Assembly (NCBI RefSeq): GCF_014041935.1
Contig: NZ_CP059491.1
Span: forward strand, 3,100,001-3,164,000
Source: Gordonia jinghuaiqii
Lineage (GTDB): Bacteria > Actinomycetota > Actinomycetes > Mycobacteriales > Mycobacteriaceae
Length of the DNA: 64,000 nt
Reading direction: 5' to 3'
Shown: one piece after another, positions 1-10,412 of the stretch
How positions within the stretch are numbered: the stretch's first letter is position 1
How the letters are laid out: each line of letters begins with the position of its first letter
Program-made: the position numbers and the translations under genes
The notes under the pieces: model-generated
What the model was told of the DNA's origin: nothing
The model's database searches: none
Seen by the model: the letters and a program-made list of their open reading frames with translations, nothing else

Positions 1-3000
1 ACCAGGCATGCGCCGCTGTCGGCCAGCATCGCGGCACGCCGCGCAGCCGGCAGCCGTGGATCGACCATGACGAACGCGGCTCCGCTCATCGCCACCCCGA
101 GCAGCGCGAGAACGGACCGGGGAGACCGCGGAATGCTCACGGCGACGACGTCGCCGGGCCCGAGCCCGCGGTCGATGAGGACACGCGCGATCTGATGGGT
201 CGCGGTCGACAGCTCCGACCAGTTGAGCGTGCCCGCCCCGGTCAGTGCCGCCGAGGCCGGGTCGGCGGCGGCGATGCCCGCGGCGATCAGGTCGGCGAGC
301 GTGGACTCACGCTGTACACCCCGAGGGGGTTCGGTGAGGGCACGCACCATCGCGGGTTCGAGCAGGTCGAGCGACGCCGTGGCCCGGTCGGGTCCGGCGA
401 CCATCTGCGTCAGCACCCGACGCAGGTAACCGGCCAGGTCCTGCACCGTTTCCGCGTCGAAGAGATCTGTGGCATAGGCGAATTCGACCGCATAGTCCTC
501 GGCACGATCGGTCACCGAGACCGTGAGGTCATACTTCGCCGAGGGCACCCGGGCATCGAGGACCTCGGCAGAACCGGTCCAATGCGACAGCGCGGCGAGC
601 TGATCCGGCTGCACGGTCAACGCGACCTGGAACAGCGGCGAGTGCGACGGCGAGCGGTGCGGCGCCACGGCGTCGACGACGCGCTCGAACGGCACGTCGG
701 CGTGGCTCATCGCCCGCGCGCAGCGACGGTGGGCCGCGGTGACGAGCTCGCGCACCGTCTCCGCCGGACGGATGGGCGTGCGCAGCACGACGGTGTTGAC
801 GAACATCCCGACCAGGTCGGCCACGGCAGGGTCGTCGCGGCCGGCGACCGCGGTGCCGATGCTCACGTCGTCGGTCGAGGCGAGCCGGCCGAGAGTGATC
901 GCCAGGGCCGACTGAAAGACCGCGAACGGCGTGACCGACAGCGACTGCGCCAGCACCCGTATCCGCGCGGTGAGCTCCGCGTCGAGGACGGAGTCGACGT
1001 GGGCGCCCCCGCTCGAGATCACCCGCGGCCGCGGACGATCGGTGGGTAGCTGCAGCAGGTCGGGTGCGCCCTGCAGCTCGGTACGCCAGAACTCCAAGCC
1101 CTCCGCGAGCGCCTCCGACGGCTCCTCAGGGGTCCCCAATGTCGCGGCACGCTCGATCGCCACATCGGCGTACTGCAACGGCAGCGGGGTGAAGGCGGGT
1201 TCCTCACCTGCGCGCCTGGTGTCGTAGGCGGTCATCAGGTCGCGGAGCAGCGGCCGCAGCGAGTGCCCGTCGGCGGCGATGTGATGCAGGACCAACACCA
1301 CCACGTCACCGTCGGGATCACCGGTGATCAGGCGGTAGCGGAACCCGATCTCCTCGGCGAGATCGAATCCCACCTCGGTGACCGCCGAGACGGCGTCATC
1401 CAGGCGGGCCCGGCTGTCGACGCCCGCGGGTGACACCGTCACGACATCGGCGCCGAGTGTCTTCGCGGCGGTGTGCGTGTCGAGGATGCGCTGCTCGGGT
1501 TCGCCGTCGACCACCGGGAACACCGTGCGCAGGATCTCGTGCCGGTCCACGACGTCGAGGACGGCCGCACGCAGCACGTCGGGATCGACCGCATGAGTCA
1601 GGCGGAGAGCACCGGACATGTTGTAGGTGGATTCCGTCGGCGACATCCTGTTGATGAACCAGAGCCGGGTCTGCGCCTGGGACAACGGGATTCGCGCGGG
1701 TCGCGGTACCGGACCGCGAACGCGGCCAACAGTTGCATCGGCGCCGGTGAACACGGCCCGAGAGGCGAGGTCGGCGAGGTCGTCGCTGTCGAAGACATCC
1801 GTGAGCGCGATCGTCAGCCCGTGACCGATCCGCGCCCGGGACACCATTCGCGCGGCGAGGAGCGAGTCACCGCCCAGCGCGAACAGATTGTCGGTCACGC
1901 TGACGCGCTCACGGCCCAGTGCCTGCGCGACAAGGGCGACGACGGCCTCCTCCGCGGGTGTGCTCGGCTCGCGGTACGTCGACGCCCCGGTGGTGAACTC
2001 CGGCGCCGGCAGCGCCCGCTGATCGAGCTTGCCCGACCGGGTCGTCGGGAAGGAATCCAGGAACACCGCCGCGAGTGGAACCATGTGACCGGGAAGCCGG
2101 CGGCGGCAGTGGGCGCGAACGGATTCGGGATCGTCCGGGCCACGCGTCCCCGGCTTGCCCGGACCGGCGTCCGGGTGAACGCGGACGTAGGCGACGAGTA
2201 CCGGCGCCGGCCCGAGGTCGCGGCGTGCCACGACGACCACCGCGGCGATACCCGGCATGGCCGCGATCACCGCCTCGACCTCCCCGAGTTCCACTCGCTG
2301 GCCGCGGATCTTGATCTGCTGGTCGGTTCGTCCGAGATACTCCAGCTCGCCCCGCGCGGTCCACCGGACCAGGTCACCGGTGCGATACATCCGTGCACCA
2401 CCGCTGCCCAGCGGATCGGCCACGAAGCGGGCCGAGGTCTGCTGCGCCGCACCGATGTAGCAGCCGGCCAGCTGCGGACCGGCGAGATGGAGCTCCCCCG
2501 CGACACCCTGAGGGACCGGCCGCAACCGCGTATCGAGTACGCGCAGTCCGGTACCCGGCACCGGCCGGCCGATCGGGACGACCGGTCCGTCCCCGGTGAC
2601 CCGGTGGGCGGTCACGTCGATCGCGGCCTCGGTCGGACCGTAGAGGTTGACCAGCTGCGCCGACGACGCCTCCCGCAGTCGCCGGGCCAGTGTCGCCGAC
2701 AGCGCCTCCCCCGAGGCGAACACCCACCGCACATGGTCCGGTAGCGCGATCACGCCGGCAGCAGCCGCGCCGGGATGTGTCTCGTCGGAACGCACATCGG
2801 TCTCGGCACCGACGACGACGTCGAGGTATGCGTCGAGCATCGACGGCACGAAGTGCAGGACGGTGACGCGCGCGGCGTCGATGAGGGCACGAAGGTAGGC
2901 GGGATCGCGGTGTCCGCCGGGCTCGGCGATCACCATCCGCGCGCCGGTACGCAACGGCCAGAACAACTCCCACACCGACACGTCAAAAGTCGCCGGGGTC

Positions 3001-5012
3001 TTGTGCAGTACGGCGTCGGCAGCGTCGATGGGATGGTCGCGCTGCATCCACGCCAGCCGGTGTTCGAGAGCTGCGTGATCGATCTCGACACCCTTGGGGA
3101 CACCGGTCGACCCCGAGGTGAAGATCACGTAGGCGGCCTGGTGCGGGAGCGGCTCGCACCGTGCGATGCGAGGCGTCGCGTCCATGGCGGCGGATGCCGG
3201 TGTCGCGTCGTCGATTCCGCGGACGTCGATTTCATGGGCGGCGAGGAACCGGTCGTCGACGACCAGGACCGGGTCGACGATCGCGGCGATGGCGTCGCGC
3301 CGGTCGCCGGGTTCGGCGGGATCGACCGGGACGTAGGCCGCGCCGAGTCCGATGACGGCATGGGCGGCGCAGACCTGTGCGAACGACCGGTCGAGCGCCA
3401 CGATGACCCGGTCGCCGACACCGACGCCGGCCGCGGCGAAGATGTCCGCCAGCCCGTCGCAGGCGCGTGCGAACTCGAGGTAGGTCATGGACGCGTCGCC
3501 GAAGACCAGTGCGGGCGCGTCCGGTGTCGCGGCGACCTGCCGATCGACGGCGGCGAGGATGTGTTCGCCCACGACCCCGGCCGCCGGCTCCCCGGCGCCC
3601 AGCCGGTCCAGCTCCGACTGCTCCCCCGGCATCAGCAGGTCCAGGTCCGCGATCTGCCGATCCGGATGGAGGACGAACTGTTCCAGGACGTGCAGCAGCC
3701 GACGGCGGTGTGTCTCCAGTTCGGTCGTGTCGTACAGGGCCGGATTCGCGTGCAGACCCACTTCGAGCGGCGCTCCCGGGCCGGCCGCGAACACATTCAT
3801 CACCAGGTCCTCGACCATGCCCGCCGACAGCATGTGATAGCTGACGCGGGCGCCGTCGATGATGATCGGCTTGTCGAACAGGAGAAGGTTGACCAGCGGA
3901 CCGAACGAGGTGCCCGCGGCGTCGCCGAAACCTGCTGCGGCCCGGATGTCCTCGGACCGATACCGCTGATGCCGCAGCCCCACGGTGATCTCCCTGGTGA
4001 CCGCGGCGACCACATCGGCGCACGTCGCCGCGGCGACCCCGTCGATCCGCAGCGGCAGCATATTGGAGACCATGCCCGCCGAGTGCCTGACCCGGGCGGT
4101 CGTGCGTGCCGTCACCGGAAGGCTGAGCACGATGTCGTCACCACCGGACATCCTCGCCAGGAAGGCGGCGAAGGCGGCGGTGAGTACCGCAGCCACCGAG
4201 GCGTCGAGGTCCTTGGCACATCGACGCAGGGTCTGGTCGAGTTCGGCGCCGAGCATGCCGGCTGAGACGACCGTCTCGTTGTGGATGCCGGTGCTCGCCG
4301 GGTGCGTCGCGAGGGTGACCCGCTCCGGAAGATCTGCCGCACGCGCGGTCCAGAAGTCGCGATCCTTCTCCTGGCGGGCGCTCTGCCGGTAGGCGGCGTC
4401 GTCGGCGATCACCTCGGCGAGCGTCGCGCGGCGCGGCGGCACATGGGCGGCACCTCGCAGGCCGGCGTTGTATCGCGCGACGGCCTCGTGCAGACCGACC
4501 AGGGCTCCGTACCCGTCGAACGCGATGTGATGGCCACGCATGTACCAGTAGGTGCGATCGTCGGCGACGCGGATGAAGGCCGCGACCGCGACCGGGTCGT
4601 GGAGCAGATCCACCGGACTCTGGTGATCGGCGCGCATCCACTCAGCGGCCGCGGCCAGGGGATCCGGCTCGGCCCGTAAGTCGACGTCGACGACGTCGAA
4701 CGGGATCGACTCGTCGATGTACTGCATCGGGGCCCCGTCGACCTCGGTGAGACGGGTGTAGGCGGTCTGGAGACCGCGAGAACCCTCGATCACGCCCTGG
4801 CGGAAGAGTTCCCGGTCGAAGGGGCGGCCGTCGTCGACGATGTCGATGTAGTGGGCAACGGTGACAGAGTGGTCGTCGTCGAGGTTCTCGGCGAACCACA
4901 TGGCGCGCTGCGCCGCGGTGAGGTCGAGCAGTTCTCCCCCAGCCGGCGTCGCCGGAAGTCCCCGGTTGCCGTTCTTCGATGTCCCACCCCTGCGGGACGC
5001 GTTGTCATCCAT
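1..5012 (-). CDS. Nonribosomal peptide synthetase, C-A-T-C-A..., 3' part beyond window edge
   Basis: A large modular enzyme that builds a peptide on carrier domains; about 1,670 codons are visible and the frame is open at base 1. Order read: condensation (C1) about residues 28-450 with HHIAFDG near 160; adenylation (A1) about 480-1010 with TSGSTGVPKG near 630 and YGPTEAAID near 790; carrier with LGGDSLLAAR near 1047; second condensation about 1105-1530 with HHIAADG near 1242; then the first ~100 residues of a second adenylation domain. Pocket residues of A1, aligned by hand to EntF, give DVWHFSLIDK, the serine code. A leading C domain means this subunit accepts an acyl or peptidyl donor made elsewhere. 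Start ATG at 5012 is preceded by GGACGAGG. A siderophore is one option, but product, partner subunits and release domain lie outside. Confidence 0.93.
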   Translation of the reverse strand, partial: MDDNASRRGGTSKNGNRGLPATPAGGELLDLTAAQRAMWFAENLDDDHSVTVAHYIDIVDDGRPFDRELFRQGVIEGSRGLQTAYTRLTEVDGAPMQYIDESIPFDVVDVDLRAEPDPLAAAAEWMRADHQSPVDLLHDPVAVAAFIRVADDRTYWYMRGHHIAFDGYGALVGLHEAVARYNAGLRGAAHVPPRRATLAEVIADDAAYRQSARQEKDRDFWTARAADLPERVTLATHPASTGIHNETVVSAGMLGAELDQTLRRCAKDLDASVAAVLTAAFAAFLARMSGGDDIVLSLPVTARTTARVRHSAGMVSNMLPLRIDGVAAATCADVVAAVTREITVGLRHQRYRSEDIRAAAGFGDAAGTSFGPLVNLLLFDKPIIIDGARVSYHMLSAGMVEDLVMNVFAAGPGAPLEVGLHANPALYDTTELETHRRRLLHVLEQFVLHPDRQIADLDLLMPGEQSELDRLGAGEPAAGVVGEHILAAVDRQVAATPDAPALVFGDASMTYLEFARACDGLADIFAAAGVGVGDRVIVALDRSFAQVCAAHAVIGLGAAYVPVDPAEPGDRRDAIAAIVDPVLVVDDRFLAAHEIDVRGIDDATPASAAMDATPRIARCEPLPHQAAYVIFTSGSTGVPKGVEIDHAALEHRLAWMQRDHPIDAADAVLHKTPATFDVSVWELFWPLRTGARMVIAEPGGHRDPAYLRALIDAARVTVLHFVPSMLDAYLDVVVGAETDVRSDETHPGAAAAGVIALPDHVRWVFASGEALSATLARRLREASSAQLVNLYGPTEAAIDVTAHRVTGDGPVVPIGRPVPGTGLRVLDTRLRPVPQGVAGELHLAGPQLAGCYIGAAQQTSARFVADPLGSGGARMYRTGDLVRWTARGELEYLGRTDQQIKIRGQRVELGEVEAVIAAMPGIAAVVVVARRDLGPAPVLVAYVRVHPDAGPGKPGTRGPDDPESVRAHCRRRLPGHMVPLAAVFLDSFPTTRSGKLDQRALPAPEFTTGASTYREPSTPAEEAVVALVAQALGRERVSVTDNLFALGGDSLLAARMVSRARIGHGLTIALTDVFDSDDLADLASRAVFTGADATVGRVRGPVPRPARIPLSQAQTRLWFINRMSPTESTYNMSGALRLTHAVDPDVLRAAVLDVVDRHEILRTVFPVVDGEPEQRILDTHTAAKTLGADVVTVSPAGVDSRARLDDAVSAVTEVGFDLAEEIGFRYRLITGDPDGDVVVLVLHHIAADGHSLRPLLRDLMTAYDTRRAGEEPAFTPLPLQYADVAIERAATLGTPEEPSEALAEGLEFWRTELQGAPDLLQLPTDRPRPRVISSGGAHVDSVLDAELTARIRVLAQSLSVTPFAVFQSALAITLGRLASTDDVSIGTAVAGRDDPAVADLVGMFVNTVVLRTPIRPAETVRELVTAAHRRCARAMSHADVPFERVVDAVAPHRSPSHSPLFQVALTVQPDQLAALSHWTGSAEVLDARVPSAKYDLTVSVTDRAEDYAVEFAYATDLFDAETVQDLAGYLRRVLTQMVAGPDRATASLDLLEPAMVRALTEPPRGVQRESTLADLIAAGIAAADPASAALTGAGTLNWSELSTATHQIARVLIDRGLGPGDVVAVSIPRSPRSVLALLGVAMSGAAFVMVDPRLPAARRAAMLADSGACL

Positions 5013-5351
5013 GCCTCGTCCGACGTCGGTTTCGGCGCTTGTGTTCGCTCGACGAAGACGTCTCAACGCGCTCCCCCGAGCCGTTCGTCGAACAGCCACG
5101 AATCATACGCGTTACGTCGCTCCGGCCGGCGAAAGTGATACAGCCCATCAGCCAAGTGATTTGGGGACCGTGACACCTTCGTTGCCCTATCGCGCCAAAT
5201 GCGGGCACATGAGTAACTTGAATCGATTTCTTTCACATCCGCACCACCGAACCCGACATGTCGCAGTTGAGGTTCGGTCGTTCGACCGACACGGGATCCG
5301 ACGCCCCCGACCCGGGCGCGGCCACCCCGCCCGGCGGGGCAAGATTGACCC
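5013..5351. other. Divergent intergenic region between NRPS and HMG-CoA lyase
   Basis: These 339 bases separate the leftward NRPS from the rightward lyase and must hold both promoters. I looked for an IdeR/DtxR-like iron box (TTAGG-type inverted repeat) and did not see one. Short open frames here have no recognisable protein. The part nearest 5140-5260 is relatively AT-rich, consistent with promoter sequence, but I cannot place -10 or -35 boxes with confidence. Confidence 0.4.
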
Positions 5352-6254
5352 ATGACGAACGTGCAGTTGATCGAGGTCGGCCCGCGTGACGGACTCCAGA
5401 ACGAGCAGAAGCTCCTGTCGGTGGACGACAAGGTCGAACTGATCACCCGGAGCGTGGAAGCCGGAGTCCGGCGCGTCGAGGCCGTCAGCTTCGTCAACCC
5501 CAAGCGCGTGCCGCAGATGGCCGGCGCCGAGGAGGTCATGTCTCGGGTGCCGCGCGTGGACGGGGTCTCCTACATCGGTCTCGTGCTCAACCGTCGCGGC
5601 CTCGACCGCGCGCTCGACGCCGCGGTCGATGAGGTGAACGTTGTGGTCGTGGCCACCGAGGAGTTCAGCAGGCGGAATCAGGGATGCAGCGTGGACGAGG
5701 GCATCGCCGCGGCGGTCGACGTGGTCGGCGATGCGCGCGCGGCCGGACTGGCGACGACCGTGACGATCGCGGTCTCCTTCGGCTGCCCGTTCACCGGAGA
5801 GGTCGACCCGGACCGCATCTCGGAGATCGTCGCCCGCCTGACCGACGGTGCCGCACCTGACGAGATCGCCCTCGCGGACACCATCGGCGTCGGCGTCCCC
5901 GCACAGGTGCGCACCCTCGCCGAGCTCACGACCGCACGGGCGCCGGGCATCCCGCAGCGCTGGCATTTCCACAACACCCGCAACACCGGGTACGCGAACG
6001 CGCTTGCCGCCCTGGAGATGGGGGCACACGCGCTCGATTCCAGCATCGGAGGATTCGGCGGCTGCCCGTTCGCGCCGGCCGCGACCGGGAACATCGCTTC
6101 CGAGGACCTGCTCTACGCGCTCGACCGCTCGGACATCGTCACGGGCGTGGACATGTCGGCGCTGATCGCCGCCGCGGAATGGCTGGGCAAGGCCCTGGAC
6201 AAGAATGTCCCCGCACTCCTCGGACGTGCCGGGGCATTCCCGGCACCCCGCTGA
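5352..6254 (+). CDS. mvaB: Hydroxymethylglutaryl-CoA lyase
   Basis: Cleaves 3-hydroxy-3-methylglutaryl-CoA to acetoacetate and acetyl-CoA in the cytoplasm, the last step of leucine breakdown. The 300-residue protein is a DRE-TIM metallolyase barrel. Visible motifs are EVGPRDGLQNE at 8-18 (catalytic Arg12/Asp13), the metal-binding HFHN at 205-208, and the signature GGFGGCPFAP with the catalytic Cys near 238. Length is normal for bacterial members. It stands alone, divergent from the NRPS, without the other leucine-catabolic genes. Related acyl-CoA lyases share this fold, but the Cys loop and the full signature favour HMG-CoA lyase. Confidence 0.92.
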   Translation: MTNVQLIEVGPRDGLQNEQKLLSVDDKVELITRSVEAGVRRVEAVSFVNPKRVPQMAGAEEVMSRVPRVDGVSYIGLVLNRRGLDRALDAAVDEVNVVVVATEEFSRRNQGCSVDEGIAAAVDVVGDARAAGLATTVTIAVSFGCPFTGEVDPDRISEIVARLTDGAAPDEIALADTIGVGVPAQVRTLAELTTARAPGIPQRWHFHNTRNTGYANALAALEMGAHALDSSIGGFGGCPFAPAATGNIASEDLLYALDRSDIVTGVDMSALIAAAEWLGKALDKNVPALLGRAGAFPAPR

Positions 6255-6300
6255 GCCGGGGACACCTTGTGACCGTGGGCTCTCCCGCGGCGAGGTGGAT

Positions 6301-6747
6301 CTAGCCGGTGGTGTGCACGATCAGCACGTCGCAGGCCGACTTGCGCGCGACGTCGGCAGGCACGGACCCGAGTAGGCGGCCCGCGATCGAGTTCAGGCCG
6401 CGGTTGCCCACGACCAGCAGGTCGGCCTTGACGTCGGACACCAGCTGCAGCAACGCCTCGACCGGAGCGCCCTTGACCGGGCGTTGCACGATCGTCTTCG
6501 CTCCGGCCTTGGTGGCACGCTCCTTGGCGGTACGCAGGATCTCCTCGGTGGGTGTGGATCCGGTGACCTGGTACGCCTCGTCCTTGAGGATGTCCGCCGC
6601 GTCCCCGGCACCTCGCTCGTTGGGGAAGTAGGCGCACGCGATCACCAGTTGCGCCGCTTCACCCGCCAGTGCCCCAGCACGTTCCACCGCCTTCAACGAC
6701 GACTCGGAGCCGTCGGTCCCGACAACGATGGTTTCGTAAGAGCTCAT
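6301..6747 (-). CDS. Universal stress protein, UspA family, single domain
   Basis: A 148-residue cytoplasmic nucleotide-binding stress protein. It starts SSYETIVVGTDGSES, the usual first strand and Asp loop, and carries the ATP-binding signature GNRGLNSIAGRLLGS near the C-terminus, as in ATP/cAMP-binding Usp proteins. I chose the ATG at 6747 because the preceding GGAGG lies at the right distance; an in-frame ATG 15 bases upstream overlaps that ribosome-binding site. In M. tuberculosis Rv1636 (a cAMP-binding Usp) sits near uvrB, so this is probably its positional counterpart. The exact stress signal cannot be told from sequence. Confidence 0.9.
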   Translation of the reverse strand: MSSYETIVVGTDGSESSLKAVERAGALAGEAAQLVIACAYFPNERGAGDAADILKDEAYQVTGSTPTEEILRTAKERATKAGAKTIVQRPVKGAPVEALLQLVSDVKADLLVVGNRGLNSIAGRLLGSVPADVARKSACDVLIVHTTG

Positions 6748-6925
6748 CCCAACCTCCGACATGAATTCGCCTCGCTGCCCATCAGCGAGGCGTCACCGCA
6801 TATCCCCATAGTGCAGGGGTCTTGCACCGGGACACTAGTTTGCCACGGGCATGTCTGTCCGCCGATCGTGGCGATCGGCACACTCCCACAAGGCGGGCGG
6901 CGCGCAGACATCGCAGGTCAGGACG

Positions 6926-9082
6926 CTACTTGATACCCGCTGCGTCCATTCCACGCAGTTCCTTCTTCAGATCGGCGATCTCGTCCCGGAGTCGGCCCGC
7001 GAGCTCGAACTGCAGGTCGCGCGCCGCGTTCATCATCTGGTCGGTCAGCTGCGACACGAGATCGGCGAGTTCGGCGCGCGGCATCGTCGACACATCGCGC
7101 TTCTCGATGACGCCGGCACTCCCGGCCTTGGACACCTCGCCCTGCGCCCGGCGCCCCCGGCTGGCGTTGCGTCCCGACCCGCCGACGGCCACCGCTTCGT
7201 CCTCGGCCTCGCGGTACACCTGATCGAGGATGTCGGCGATCTTCTTGCGCAACGGCTTCGGATCGATGCCGCGTTCCTTGTTGTAGGCGATCTGCTTCTC
7301 GCGGCGACGCTCGGTCTCGTCGATGGCGTTGCGCATCGAGTCGGTGATCTTGTCCGCGTACATGTGCACCTCGCCCGACACGTTACGAGCGGCACGACCG
7401 ATCGTCTGGATCAGCGAGGTGGTGCTCCGCAGGAAGCCCTCCTTGTCGGCGTCGAGGATCGCGACCAGCGACACCTCCGGGAGGTCGAGGCCCTCGCGGA
7501 GCAGGTTGATGCCGACGAGGACGTCGTAGTCACCCGACCGCAGCTGCCGCAGCAGTTCGACACGACGCAGGGTGTCGACCTCGGAATGCAGATAACGCAC
7601 CCTGATACCGAGCTCGAGGAGGTAGTCGGTGAGATCCTCCGACATCTTCTTCGTCAGCGTGGTGACGAGGACACGTTCGTCGCGTTCGGTGCGCAGACGG
7701 ATCTCGTGGACCAGGTCGTCGATCTGGCCCTTCGTCGGTTTGACGACGACCTGGGGGTCGACGAGGCCGGTCGGGCGGATGACCTGCTCGACGAACTCAC
7801 CGTTGGACTGGCCGAGTTCGTAGGGTCCCGGGGTGGCCGAGAGGTACACGGTCTGCCCGATGCGATCGACGAACTCGTCCCAGGTGAGAGGCCGGTTGTC
7901 GACGGCCGAGGGCAGCCGGAACCCGTATTCGACGAGATTGCGTTTGCGCGACATGTCGCCCTCGTACATGCCGCCGATCTGCGGCACGGTCACATGCGAC
8001 TCGTCGATGACCAGGAGGAAGTCGTCCGGGAAGTAGTCGATGAGCGTGGCCGGCGCGCTGCCCGGGGCACGGCCGTCGATGTGGCGCGAGTAGTTCTCGA
8101 TGCCCGAGCAGAACCCGACCTGCCGCATCATCTCCAGGTCATAGGTGGTGCGCATCCGGAGGCGCTGGGCCTCGAGCAGTTTGCCCTTGCCCTCGAGGTC
8201 GGCGAGCCGGTCCTCGAGCTCCTGCTCGATGCTCGCCATCGCCTTCTCCATCCGCTCCGGCCCGGCCACGTAGTGGGTGGCCGGGAAGATGCGCAGCGAG
8301 TCGACCTGGCGCACGACGTCGCCGGTGAGTGGATGCAGGTAGTACAGCGACTCGACCTCGTCGCCGAAGAACTCGATGCGAACGGCGAGTTCCTCATAGG
8401 ACGGGATGATCTCGACGGTGTCGCCGCGCACGCGGAAGCTGCCCCGCGTGAACGCGGTGTCGTTGCGGGAGTACTGCACGTCGACCAGGAGGCGCAGCAA
8501 CGCGTCGCGGTCGATGTTCTGCCCGACCCCGAGTTCGACGGAACGATCGAGATAGGACTGCGGGGTACCGAGACCGTAGATGCACGAGACCGACGCGACC
8601 ACGACGACGTCACGCCGAGAGAGCAGATTCGAGGTCGCCGAGTGGCGGAGGCGTTCCACGTCGTCGTTGATCGACGAGTCCTTCTCGATATAGGTGTCGG
8701 TCTGGGCGATGTACGCCTCGGGTTGGTAGTAGTCGTAGTACGAGACGAAGTACTCGACGGCATTGTTGGGCAGCATCTCGCGCAGTTCGTTGGCGAGCTG
8801 TGCGGCCAGGGTCTTGTTGGGGGCCATCACCAGGGTGGGCCGCTGGACCTGCTCGATCAGCCACGCCGTGGTCGCGGACTTACCGGTACCGGTGGCACCG
8901 AGGAGCACGATGTCCTTCTCGCCGGCCTCGAGACGTTTGGTGAGGTCCTTGATGGCGGCAGGCTGGTCACCAGCGGGTTCGTACTCGCTGACGACCTTGA
9001 ATTCGCGTCCGGTGCGCTCGATCTCCCCGACCGGGCGGAACTCGGAGTGCGCGATGACCGGATGTTCTGCTGCAAAAGCCAT
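6926..9082 (-). CDS. uvrB: Excinuclease ABC subunit B
   Basis: UvrB is the damage-verifying helicase-like subunit of nucleotide excision repair; it receives DNA from UvrA and recruits UvrC. The 718-residue protein has Walker A GATGTGKS at 62-69, the DNA-wedging beta-hairpin segment with the [12 protein letters not shown] motif, a DESHVTVPQ helicase motif II region, the QTIGRAARN motif VI, and a C-terminal UVR motif ([18 protein letters not shown]). I start it at [15 protein letters not shown] because this matches the mycobacterial N-terminus; the frame could extend 22 codons upstream to 9148. Its place beside coaE and a Usp gene repeats mycobacterial gene order. Confidence 0.97.
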   Translation of the reverse strand: MAFAAEHPVIAHSEFRPVGEIERTGREFKVVSEYEPAGDQPAAIKDLTKRLEAGEKDIVLLGATGTGKSATTAWLIEQVQRPTLVMAPNKTLAAQLANELREMLPNNAVEYFVSYYDYYQPEAYIAQTDTYIEKDSSINDDVERLRHSATSNLLSRRDVVVVASVSCIYGLGTPQSYLDRSVELGVGQNIDRDALLRLLVDVQYSRNDTAFTRGSFRVRGDTVEIIPSYEELAVRIEFFGDEVESLYYLHPLTGDVVRQVDSLRIFPATHYVAGPERMEKAMASIEQELEDRLADLEGKGKLLEAQRLRMRTTYDLEMMRQVGFCSGIENYSRHIDGRAPGSAPATLIDYFPDDFLLVIDESHVTVPQIGGMYEGDMSRKRNLVEYGFRLPSAVDNRPLTWDEFVDRIGQTVYLSATPGPYELGQSNGEFVEQVIRPTGLVDPQVVVKPTKGQIDDLVHEIRLRTERDERVLVTTLTKKMSEDLTDYLLELGIRVRYLHSEVDTLRRVELLRQLRSGDYDVLVGINLLREGLDLPEVSLVAILDADKEGFLRSTTSLIQTIGRAARNVSGEVHMYADKITDSMRNAIDETERRREKQIAYNKERGIDPKPLRKKIADILDQVYREAEDEAVAVGGSGRNASRGRRAQGEVSKAGSAGVIEKRDVSTMPRAELADLVSQLTDQMMNAARDLQFELAGRLRDEIADLKKELRGMDAAGIK

Positions 9083-9201
9083 AGTGCCAGGGTAAACGCG
9101 GCCTATGACACCGGTGTTCCCGAGCGCCGCGCGGAGGTGACGGGACACACCCGGAGTCGTTGTACAGACGATCGTCGGCCCCGATCGCTACATTCTCTCC
9201 C

Positions 9202-9798
9202 ATGACACGCGGCGGGGCGCACGGCGTCCACCCTCCCAAGCGGGAGATCTTCGACGTCCCGGCGATGACGAACACCGACAACAAGGGATTCGTGCGGGAG
9301 GTCGACGAGTACCGGGTCACCGATCACGGCCTCTACATGTCACGCCCCGCGCCGGGTCATCCCCGCTTCGACCACCTCGAGTCCTGGCTGCTGCCCGCGC
9401 TCGGTCTCCGGGCCAACATCTTCCACTTCGTCGACGGCCACCGCACCGGCCAGCGGCTGTATCTGGACATCGGCGAGTTCTGGGGCCCCGATCCCGACGA
9501 CCGCTGGCACGCCGAGGACTGGTACCTCGACCTCGTCGACGTTCCCGGCCGCCCGCTCGAGCTCATCGACGTCGACGAGATCCTCGAGGCACACCGGATC
9601 GGTCTGCTCGACACGTCGCGGTGTGTCCGCGCGTTCGACATCGCGTCCCGCGCGCTCGTCGGAGCCGCCGAACAGCATCACGACGTACAGTCCTGGCTCG
9701 ACGCCGCCGCCGGCGGGCAGGTTCGGTTTCACGACCACGACCACGACAGCAGCGACAGCGACGCCCCCGGCAGCCGGGCACCGCGCTCCGGTCAGTAG
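9202..9798 (+). CDS. DUF402 domain protein
   Basis: A 198-residue protein with a DUF402 beta-barrel core: GLYMSRPAPGHPRFDHLESWLLPALGLRAN, then a run of acidic residues in the segment around YLDIGEFWGPD and EDWYLDLVDVPGR, which in this family bind divalent metal. Relatives include phosphatases acting on nucleoside di- and triphosphates and FomD-type hydrolases, so a nucleotide or phosphoester hydrolase is likely, but the substrate is unknown. The C-terminal ~25 residues are His/Asp/Ser-rich (HDHDHDSSDSD) and probably disordered. It is convergent with the next gene, the two stop codons overlapping by a few bases. ATG 9202 is chosen over an upstream codon at 9160. Confidence 0.75.
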   Translation: MTRGGAHGVHPPKREIFDVPAMTNTDNKGFVREVDEYRVTDHGLYMSRPAPGHPRFDHLESWLLPALGLRANIFHFVDGHRTGQRLYLDIGEFWGPDPDDRWHAEDWYLDLVDVPGRPLELIDVDEILEAHRIGLLDTSRCVRAFDIASRALVGAAEQHHDVQSWLDAAAGGQVRFHDHDHDSSDSDAPGSRAPRSGQ

Positions 9799-10262
9799 GT
9801 CGGCAACACGAAACAGGCTCCGTTACGCACGAATTCGGGGAACTGTACGCCACTGCCGACGTTCACGCTGCGCGTCTTGGTGACCCCGTCGAGCGTCGCG
9901 GTGAGGACGTACCGGCCGGGCGCCGACGGGCGCCAGATCGGTGTGACCTCAACGGTCTTCGGCTTCTGGTCGTAGATCGTGACCGTCCTGCCGTTGCCTG
10001 ACGAGGTGACCTCGAGGTTCGACTTCGCGGACCCGGGGTCCCCGACGATGACCGAGAGCTCGTAGGCGCATCCGGCGCCATAGGTGCCGTAGTTCGTCGA
10101 CCCGGTCGCCGACGAGCCGTAACCCGCCTGGGTGTCGACCGCGATGCCCTGCAACGCCGCGCCGGCGGGCCCCGCCATACCCGCCCCGGCAACCGCCGAC
10201 GCAGTGAAAGCCACTGCCCCACAGGCGATCCTCATCCGATACCGATTTCTCCGACCGATCAT
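9792..10262 (-). CDS. Secreted protein of unknown function, beta-rich
   Basis: A 156-residue precursor with an N-terminal positively charged segment, a hydrophobic alanine-rich stretch and a likely signal peptidase site near AGPAGAALQ (about residue 36). The mature part is rich in Thr, Ser, Val and Gly with a pattern suggestive of an Ig-like or beta-sandwich fold, and has two cysteines (GAGCAYEL and NGACFVLP) that could form a disulfide. I do not recognise the family. Small secreted proteins of this look are common in Gordonia and Rhodococcus. The start could be MRIACGAVAF, ten codons inside. Confidence 0.7.
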   Translation of the reverse strand: MIGRRNRYRMRIACGAVAFTASAVAGAGMAGPAGAALQGIAVDTQAGYGSSATGSTNYGTYGAGCAYELSVIVGDPGSAKSNLEVTSSGNGRTVTIYDQKPKTVEVTPIWRPSAPGRYVLTATLDGVTKTRSVNVGSGVQFPEFVRNGACFVLPTY

Positions 10263-10412
10263 GGGTGCGACTCCGCTCCTCGTCGACTCCGTTGTCAGAT
10301 CACATCTCCCGAAGGGGTGTGCGAGTCACAAGCTAGCAGCGGGCGGTGGACGATGCCCCCAATTTGGAAACATTCGTAGTCAGTTTCCGGCGCAGGGTGG
10401 CTTGGTTGCCGG

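Noticed and set aside
2775..4265. Long rightward open frame over the NRPS
   Set aside because: It is antisense to NRPS motifs that are all intact; composition is Arg/Gly/Asp-rich without any domain.
5013..5351. IdeR iron box ahead of the NRPS
   Set aside because: No TTAGG-type inverted repeat is visible, so I make no claim of iron control.
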